From Paraglaciecola arctica (lineage in GTDB: Bacteria; Pseudomonadota; Gammaproteobacteria; Enterobacterales; Alteromonadaceae), in the NCBI RefSeq assembly GCF_018861065.1, contig NZ_JAHKQO010000014.1, positions 1 through 46,575 on the forward strand: DNA of 46,575 nt. The letters are read 5' to 3'. The position numbers and the translations under genes are program-made. Below the pieces are notes generated by a model. The model was given only the letters and a program-made list of their open reading frames with translations. It was not told where the DNA came from and made no database searches. Positions 41,359-46,575 of this stretch are shown here, piece by piece. Each line of letters opens with the position of its first letter. Positions within the stretch are counted from its first letter, which is position 1.

Positions 41359-42761
41359 TACAAATATTCCCTCACATCAGCGATACACCCTGCAATCGCC
41401 GAAGCGGCGACTGTAGCGGGACTGGCTAAATGTGAACGAGTTTCTGGCCCTTGACGGCTTTCAAAGTTGCGGTTGGTGCTAGTCACCACCCTTTGCCGAT
41501 AACCAAAACTTTCACCACCAGCAAAAAAACACATCGAACAACCTGATTCACGCCACTGGAAACCGGCATCCATAAAAATTTTGTCGAGGCCTTCGGCTTC
41601 GGCTGCACGTTTAACCGTAGACGAACCGGGAACACATATAGCGTTAATACCCGCAGCTACTTTACGCCCCTTTAGTACCTTTGCCGCTAAGCGTAAATCC
41701 GACAATCGGCTGTTGGTGCATGACCCAATAAACGCTGCGCCAATTGGCAAACCTTTTAAGGAAGTACCAGGTTGCAAATCCATATATTCAAAGGCACGAC
41801 TCATGGCTTTAACTTGGTTTTCGGTAGCGTTATTGTCTATTTCAGGTACCACTGAGTCCACGCCACAAGCATGTTGTGGGCTGTTTCCCCACGTTATAGT
41901 TGGACTAATATCGGCGCAATCGATATCAATGATTGTGTCAAATTCGGCTTGTTCATCACTAAACAAAGTTTGCCAAGAATTAACCGCTTGCTCCCACAAC
42001 TCGCCCTTAGGCGAATATTCTCGCCCTTGCAGGTATTCTATGGCCTTAGCATCAGGCGCAACTAAGCCTGTAAACGCCGAAAACTCAACCGCCATGTTAC
42101 ACAAGGTTAAACGCCCTTCGATATCTAAATCAGTAACGGCGCTGCCACTAAATTCGATAACATAACCCGCACCACCCGCCGCTCCATAGGCGCCGATAAG
42201 GTGTAAAATCATATCTTTAGCGCTCACACCAAACCCTAATTCACCATTAAAATTGACTTTCATGGTTCTAGGTTTGCTTACCCTAAGTGTTTTAGTAGCC
42301 AGTGCATGTTCTGCCTCACTTGAACCTATGCCCCAAGCCAATGCTCCCAAAGCACCTTGAGAGCAAGTATGACTATCGGGACACACTAAGGTAGCACCAG
42401 GTTGCACTATGCCAAGTTCGGGAGAAACGACATGTACTATGCCTTGCTGTGGATCATTCACATCAAATAGCTTGATATTGGCATCCACACAAGCTTGCCG
42501 CGTGGCCAAAATAAAGTCCTTACCGCTTGGTACTTTTGTGTTGTCATCTCTGCCAATAACGGTGTCTACTATGTGGTCCATAGTGCAAAACACGTGCTCT
42601 GGCGAGACTACAGCTCTGCCATCAGCTTGCAAACTTTTAAGGGCGATAGAGCCGGTACGTTCATGTAGAAATACCCTATCGATATAAATCAATGCAGCAC
42701 CATCGTCTAGTTCAGTCACTAAGTGCCTCTGCCAAATCTTTTCAAATAATGTTCTTTGCAA
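41358..42761 (-). CDS. leuC: LeuC-like (isopropylmalate dehydratase large subunit) protein
   Basis: Large catalytic subunit with a [4Fe-4S] cluster, 467 residues, the usual LeuC length. 'RQRVVTSTNRNFESRQGPET' near the C-terminus and 'VCPDSHTCSQGALGALAWGI' near the N-terminus are canonical. The cluster cysteines lie in 'GSCTNS' and 'SGCSMC'. The lyase adds or removes water across a cis double bond (for example maleate-type acids to malates). The order in the operon is FAD oxidase, hydrolase, LeuC, LeuD, not the leuABCD order. Substrate choice depends on the small subunit; dialkylmaleate is my preferred guess. Confidence 0.85.
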   Translation of the reverse strand: MQRTLFEKIWQRHLVTELDDGAALIYIDRVFLHERTGSIALKSLQADGRAVVSPEHVFCTMDHIVDTVIGRDDNTKVPSGKDFILATRQACVDANIKLFDVNDPQQGIVHVVSPELGIVQPGATLVCPDSHTCSQGALGALAWGIGSSEAEHALATKTLRVSKPRTMKVNFNGELGFGVSAKDMILHLIGAYGAAGGAGYVIEFSGSAVTDLDIEGRLTLCNMAVEFSAFTGLVAPDAKAIEYLQGREYSPKGELWEQAVNSWQTLFSDEQAEFDTIIDIDCADISPTITWGNSPQHACGVDSVVPEIDNNATENQVKAMSRAFEYMDLQPGTSLKGLPIGAAFIGSCTNSRLSDLRLAAKVLKGRKVAAGINAICVPGSSTVKRAAEAEGLDKIFMDAGFQWRESGCSMCFFAGGESFGYRQRVVTSTNRNFESRQGPETRSHLASPATVAASAIAGCIADVREYL

Positions 42762-42766
42762 AATAT

Positions 42767-43651
42767 TTACTCACTTACTGTTTGACTAAGACTTCCCATT
42801 GACGCCTTGATAGCTGCGAAACGTCCTTCGATGCCACTTTTGGCGAAACACATCTGAATATTTTCTGGTAAATTTGCATCGTCTAACCTGTCCACATAGT
42901 GCTTTAACACACTGGAAGACCAGCGAATGATATGAGTAGGTACAGTGACCGGGCGCAACTGTTCAGGGCGCTCATTAATAAAGGCGGCTCGATAGGCTAA
43001 GTGGTAATTTTCACCGGCGTTGAAATAAGCCATTAACGTATCATGCACTGCTTCAGGTGGGATGTCGGCTTGACTCACTCTGGCTTGTTCCGAGGTATCA
43101 AACCACGGGAAGTAATGAAACAGCTGACTCGCCATTTTCCATACCAATGTTAAATGTGAACCATCTTTTTGGGGTTTAATGTCTGGAAAATAGTGTTTCA
43201 CTATGGCGTTACGCTCTTCGTCTTTAAACCACGCGGCGTTTTCAAGCACAATCCCCTTGATAGCGGTTGGGTAAACTTTAGCGAACTCTATGGCAATTTG
43301 TGCGCCGGTAGCTGAGCCATAAATAATTGGCGTGTGGATCTCAAGCTTTTCGATAAAAGCATGCAAGGCTGCGACGTAAGGCTGCAAACTGGTGTTGGGT
43401 TGTTGCTCTAAATCATTATCGCTTTGTGGTAAAGGATCAGACTGGCCATAGCCTGGAGTGTCTATGGCAATCACGTTAAATGAGTCGGATAACGCGTTCA
43501 TCATAGGCACCATCATCGCGGATGACATGGGTGATGCATGCAACAAAATAACAGTAGGCAAATCGCTTGGGCCTTGGCTGCGATAATGAATCTGCCAGGG
43601 CCTAGCGTCACCCAAAGTCACATAATGTTTAAGAACGGGTAGAACGGACAT
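42767..43651 (-). CDS. Alpha/beta-hydrolase-fold protein with Ala at the nucleophile position
   Basis: Alpha/beta-hydrolase fold, 294 residues. 'VILLHASPMSSAMMVPMMNA' (oxyanion loop) and 'VIAIDTPGYGQSDPLPQ' are canonical. The nucleophile elbow is Y-G-S-A-T-G; by alignment A114 occupies the Ser position, with S113 just before it. The other unusual hydrolase (32228) has His there, and both share the T-G-[AC] ending. The gene is 5 bp from both neighbours (FAD oxidase and LeuC-like). A normal esterase mechanism is doubtful; this may be a lyase, a cofactor-free oxygenase, or an unusual hydrolase with a displaced Ser. Confidence 0.85.
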   Translation of the reverse strand: MSVLPVLKHYVTLGDARPWQIHYRSQGPSDLPTVILLHASPMSSAMMVPMMNALSDSFNVIAIDTPGYGQSDPLPQSDNDLEQQPNTSLQPYVAALHAFIEKLEIHTPIIYGSATGAQIAIEFAKVYPTAIKGIVLENAAWFKDEERNAIVKHYFPDIKPQKDGSHLTLVWKMASQLFHYFPWFDTSEQARVSQADIPPEAVHDTLMAYFNAGENYHLAYRAAFINERPEQLRPVTVPTHIIRWSSSVLKHYVDRLDDANLPENIQMCFAKSGIEGRFAAIKASMGSLSQTVSE

Positions 43652-43656
43652 GACAG

Positions 43657-45249
43657 CTACTCCAAACCTAAAGTTTGTGGGTTAACCCGCGCATCAGGAT
43701 CAACTAACGCCTTAATACCTTGAATGATCTTATAGGTATCTGTCTGTAAGCCCTCTTTGAAAGAATATGTTTTGCCAATCTGTAAATGCACCCCGCCTAG
43801 CTCCTTAAAGAAGGTACTGAGCTCGCTGCGGATTTCGTGGACTTTGTCTCTTGCCGGCAGGTTTTCTTCAAACTTGGTGATTTTTGCAAGATAGTCGGCT
43901 TCAACGCTCTTTTCATGGATTTCAGTGTAAGCATCAGGCCAGAAAAATACTGGCTCTAATACAAAACAATTAGTGGAGACAGTAGCAAATAAATAACCCA
44001 CACCTATCTCAAATTTTTCCATGTCGGTAGCATGTTTGGCAAAAATAGCTTCCACCCCATCATGGGCTTGTTTAATTTTTGAATGGGAAAATAAACCATG
44101 CACAGGTACCCAACGCTCACCTTGTGGACCCAGCATATTATTGACCGGTCCAAATGGATTGGAGCGGGTTATTTTTGGAATACTATTTTCAATTTCGTTA
44201 CCGTTAAATTGTTTAGCGATTGCACGAATATCGCTGATGCGCGCATCGACCGCTGCGTCGATTCGATCTTCCACAATGATTTGTACCGAATAAGCCACGT
44301 CTTTCATATAGCTGCGCCCTGCCATCGCCAGTTTCGCACCATCTTTAATGGCTCCAAGAAGCGAGCCTGACGATTTCATCACGCCAGCTAAGGCTTTGAC
44401 ATCTTTACCAAGGCTTTCTCTTTTTAGTCGCTGTGCTTGTAAAAATGGATCAAAACCAAAACATTCCATGGCTAAACCTTGTCGTGAAATCTCGCTCATG
44501 GCAGCAATACAATCATCTGCTTGTTTAAAATCGAACGCTAAAAAGCCTTTGGCGGGTAATTCGGGGATTAAGCGAAACGTCGCTGTTGCTTTAAAGCCGA
44601 ATGCACCATTGTCACAGGTAAATAGGCCGGTAAGATCAGGACCATAATGACGAAAAAACGGCGTGCTATTCACTTGTGCAGCTGAGCCTGTGGTCACTAA
44701 GGTGCCATCACCTAAGGCCACTTCTAACCCCAGTACTGAGTCGACTGCGGTGCCAAACTGACCTGAGCCCCAAAAAATCGAATTTTGCGACAAGCCACCG
44801 CCAATCGTGGCTTTGCTGCCTGAGAGTGTTCCCCAATACGGAGTACGAAAACCCGAGCCTTTAAGGGACTCATGCAGTTTTTTCCAACTACAGCCACATT
44901 CAACTGTTACGTACATATCTTGAGTATTGATTTCGAGCACTCTATTCATACGGCTCAAATCGACTAAAACACTGTTCTTTTTAGCAGGCACATAACCTTT
45001 TGTGTATGACATGCCACCACCACGTGGCACCACAAACATATCAAATGCGGCGGCAATTCTTAGAATTTCGCTCAACTGTTGTTTGTTGTCAGGACTGACT
45101 ACTATCTCTGCAGGAATGTCTTTGGTAAACACATCCTGTGCAAACAGACTGGTAGAATAATCGTCGACCAACACATTATCTTTACCCAAAACCGCTTCCA
45201 TGGCAGTTAATACGTCTTGTTTAGAATGTATATTTTTATCCAATGTCAT
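43657..45249 (-). CDS. FAD-binding oxidase/dehydrogenase (VAO/PCMH family)
   Basis: FAD-dependent oxidase of the vanillyl-alcohol-oxidase/4-cresol-dehydrogenase type, 530 residues. The PCMH FAD domain (about 30-240) shows 'IVVSPDNKQQLSEILRIAAA', 'FVVPRGGGMSYTKGY' and 'GFRTPYWGTLSGSKATIGGG'. The C-terminal cap ends 'VDPDARVNPQTLGLE', typical of this class and of D-lactate/glycolate dehydrogenases. It has no signal peptide, so it is cytoplasmic. It heads the four-gene operon with the unusual hydrolase and LeuCD, so it probably performs an oxidation (alcohol to acid or alkyl hydroxylation) before hydration. The substrate is unknown. Confidence 0.88.
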   Translation of the reverse strand: MTLDKNIHSKQDVLTAMEAVLGKDNVLVDDYSTSLFAQDVFTKDIPAEIVVSPDNKQQLSEILRIAAAFDMFVVPRGGGMSYTKGYVPAKKNSVLVDLSRMNRVLEINTQDMYVTVECGCSWKKLHESLKGSGFRTPYWGTLSGSKATIGGGLSQNSIFWGSGQFGTAVDSVLGLEVALGDGTLVTTGSAAQVNSTPFFRHYGPDLTGLFTCDNGAFGFKATATFRLIPELPAKGFLAFDFKQADDCIAAMSEISRQGLAMECFGFDPFLQAQRLKRESLGKDVKALAGVMKSSGSLLGAIKDGAKLAMAGRSYMKDVAYSVQIIVEDRIDAAVDARISDIRAIAKQFNGNEIENSIPKITRSNPFGPVNNMLGPQGERWVPVHGLFSHSKIKQAHDGVEAIFAKHATDMEKFEIGVGYLFATVSTNCFVLEPVFFWPDAYTEIHEKSVEADYLAKITKFEENLPARDKVHEIRSELSTFFKELGGVHLQIGKTYSFKEGLQTDTYKIIQGIKALVDPDARVNPQTLGLE

Positions 45250-45381
45250 TTCCTTAGCACTTTTTACAAAATGCGCTTTAAGTTAATGTAAATGCCACCA
45301 AAACACTAATGACCTATCAATATGTCTTTATAACACCGAATTGAATTCACGACAATTGATTCTTTGCGGCTTATGCCATAT

Positions 45382-45391
45382 TGATATATCA
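45382..45391. promoter_or_regulatory. Candidate palindromic site before GntR gene
   Basis: TGATATATCA is a perfect 10-bp palindrome about 43 bp before the regulator ATG, in the shared region with the divergent FAD-oxidase operon. GATATATC resembles the GATATAAC half-site seen at 23957. Autoregulation is possible but weakly supported. Confidence 0.3.
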
Positions 45392-45433
45392 TTTTGGCTC
45401 ATCATGGCAATACTAAACTGAGAAGGATAAATC

Positions 45434-46207
45434 ATGTCATTTGATTCTCGATTCGCGTCTTTGGCACAGTCTCCATTAGATAATGGCTCCCCTACTCCTC
45501 TATATTTTCAGCTATACAGTTTGCTCAAAAAAAATATCCTTAATGGAAGTTTAGAAGATGGTTCGCAACTCCCAACTGAGCTCAATTTATCCGAGACATT
45601 TAATATTTCACGGATAACAGCGAAACGCGCCCTAGACGAATTAGCCGCCGATGGATTAGTTGCTAGGCGCAGAGCCAAAGGAACACATGTTACCCATCAA
45701 TATCAGCCTAATCCGATAAAAGCACCGCTCGTAGGCATGCTGCAGGAACTGGAATTTATGGGTCAGCATTCCGATGCAAAAGTGATTGAATTACTCAACA
45801 CTCGACCTCCTGCAAACATAGCTAAGGAATTTAATTTAGGTGATGGAGAAACCCTATTAAAAATGACGCGGGTGCGTAGTCGTCAACATGAGGCGTTTGG
45901 ATATTACTCAAGCTGGAGTAAAGGGCTACAGAAACTCAATGATAAAGCCAGTATCGAATCCCTTACTAGGCTCGAAATTTTTCGTGAAAACGGCATAGAA
46001 ATCAAACATGTAAAACAAATACTCAGCGCATCTGCAGCGACACCTGAAGTCGCCAAAGAACTGGGGGTTGATGTGGGCTTTCCGCTGCTTAACTTAACGC
46101 GTCAGTCTTATGATGAGAACGAAAACTTAGTAGATTATTTAAACGCTTTGTATCATCCAGACCGTTTCCAATACCGCATGGACTTAACACCAGACTCCGC
46201 AGGTTAA
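45434..46207 (+). CDS. GntR-family regulator, HutC subfamily (UTRA effector domain)
   Basis: GntR/HutC repressor of 257 residues. An N-terminal winged helix (about 20-90) has 'PLYFQLYSLLKKNILNGSLE' and the recognition region 'LSETFNISRITAKRALDELA'. A UTRA sensor domain follows (about 105-250). AGAAGGAT 7 bp before the ATG supports the start. It is divergent from the FAD-oxidase/LeuCD operon, so that operon is its most likely target. The GTTATA palindromes and the TTTGT-N4-ACAAA operators are also candidate sites, the latter fitting the GT-Nx-AC pattern of the family. The effector is probably a pathway intermediate. Confidence 0.92.
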   Translation: MSFDSRFASLAQSPLDNGSPTPLYFQLYSLLKKNILNGSLEDGSQLPTELNLSETFNISRITAKRALDELAADGLVARRRAKGTHVTHQYQPNPIKAPLVGMLQELEFMGQHSDAKVIELLNTRPPANIAKEFNLGDGETLLKMTRVRSRQHEAFGYYSSWSKGLQKLNDKASIESLTRLEIFRENGIEIKHVKQILSASAATPEVAKELGVDVGFPLLNLTRQSYDENENLVDYLNALYHPDRFQYRMDLTPDSAG

Positions 46208-46296
46208 TTGCATAATTAAAGCGATTTTTTATAGTGTTTTATTTAAAGTGTTAACTGTTAATCTAGACTGCTCTTTAGAGAAAAGAACACATAAAA

Positions 46297-46350
46297 AACG
46301 CCATTTAAATTCAATGCCGATCAGTTAAGAAAACGTTTAATGCTCGAGTG
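46297..46350. repeat. 54-bp direct repeat, copy 1
   Basis: An imperfect direct repeat of the segment at 46522-46575. Both copies contain AACGCCATTTAAA-like starts and the shared CAGTTAAGAAAACGTTTAAT core. They lie 225 bp apart and bracket the ATTCCC-type inverted repeats. Confidence 0.85.
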
Positions 46351-46377
46351 ATAAATTATTGATGTAAACAATAAAAG

Positions 46378-46489
46378 TGGATTCCGGCTAAAAGACTACC
46401 GGAATGACAAGGGTGAGGGAAGGCAATACAGGCTGCCGGAATGACCGTAATCCCCCTTGTCATTCCCGAATGCTTTTATCGGGAATCCA
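46378..46489. repeat. ATTCCC/GGGAAT-type dispersed inverted repeat
   Basis: The left arm (46378-46413) and the right arm (46452-46489) form a long imperfect inverted repeat. The right arm contains ATTCCCG...CGGGAAT, and both carry TGACAAGGG-type ends in inverted order. This is the pattern of small dispersed repeats (REP- or dRS3-like) common in proteobacterial intergenic DNA. It probably forms a large hairpin. Confidence 0.75.
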
Positions 46490-46521
46490 ATGTTAAATAA
46501 ACTGACTGGCGTTCCATAAAG

Positions 46522-46575
46522 AACGCCATTTAAAATCGATGCCGTTCAGTTAAGAAAACGTTTAATACTCGATTG
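46522..46575. repeat. 54-bp direct repeat, copy 2 (runs to window edge)
   Basis: Second copy of the repeat at 46297-46350 and cut by the end of the window, so its true length is not known. Differences are a few scattered substitutions. Confidence 0.85.

Noticed and set aside
41581-42165. Long open frame (194 codons) on the plus strand opposite the LeuC-like gene
   Set aside because: It lies wholly antisense to a well-conserved enzyme, has no ribosome site and no recognisable domain; it is a shadow of codon bias.
40723-42761. Leucine biosynthesis operon
   Set aside because: leuA and leuB are absent and the operon partners are an oxidase and a hydrolase; kept only as an alternative.
1-46575. 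CRISPR arrays, tRNA or rRNA genes, riboswitches, prophage or toxin-antitoxin systems
   Set aside because: Scanned by eye on both strands; no regularly spaced repeats, cloverleaf-like sequences or phage-type gene runs were seen.

Overview
The window looks like a chromosomal piece of a marine gammaproteobacterium of the Alteromonadales (Paraglaciecola/Glaciecola/Alteromonas type). The evidence is about 40% GC, three large TonB-dependent receptors, many secreted enzymes, and gene families typical of algae-associated heterotrophs. No rRNA, tRNA, CRISPR array or intact insertion sequence was seen. Almost every gene belongs to one catabolic supercluster of about 46 kb with 42 protein genes.

Region A (52-11499) holds the exported and uptake parts: four exported VOC-fold proteins, a Crp/Fnr-type regulator, two similar TonB-dependent receptors and a Tat-exported flavin amine oxidase. 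Region B (11805-19945, minus strand) is a nine-gene operon: small alpha/beta-barrel protein, SDR, PuuE-like cyclic-amide hydrolase, CitE-like lyase, MaoC hydratase, acyl-CoA dehydrogenase, two family III CoA-transferases and, last, a lipoprotein of the CpcT/CpeT bilin-lyase family. Region C (20233-23827) has an exported SMP-30-type lactonase and a three-gene overlapping operon around a methyltransferase. Region D (24091-28156) is a tight operon of cysteine amidase, two more PuuE/imidase-like hydrolases and a Na+/solute symporter. Region E (28514-35241) has a DUF1838 protein, a thioesterase, a crotonase, a cytoplasmic VOC protein and a TonB receptor operon with an unusual alpha/beta-hydrolase and a small calycin-like protein. 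Region F (35745-46207) has an alkenal reductase, a GST, an AhpD-like protein, an HMG-CoA-lyase-like enzyme, a third CoA-transferase, LeuC/LeuD-like hydratase subunits, another unusual alpha/beta-hydrolase, a VAO-type FAD oxidase and a GntR/HutC regulator. The right edge holds dispersed repeats.

My reading, as inference: the cluster takes up and degrades a nitrogen-containing ring compound. Cyclic imide/amide hydrolases plus a maleamate-amidase-like cysteine hydrolase would open and deaminate a ring. LeuCD-like hydratase, CoA-transferases, and HMG-CoA-lyase or CitE-like enzymes would then turn the alkyl-substituted dicarboxylate into central metabolites. A CpcT/CpeT-family lipoprotein inside the main operon suggests that the substrate may be a bilin or other tetrapyrrole, whose oxidative breakdown gives alkyl-maleimides. 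That substrate assignment is speculative.

Regulation shows an orderly pattern. FNR-type boxes (TTGAT-N4-ATCAA) lie at about -41.5 from plausible -10 boxes of the region A/B transcription units. A second operator, TTTGT-N4-ACAAA (usually centred on ACGG), lies just downstream of the predicted starts at four promoters. A third motif with GTTATA half-sites marks three promoters of regions D-F.
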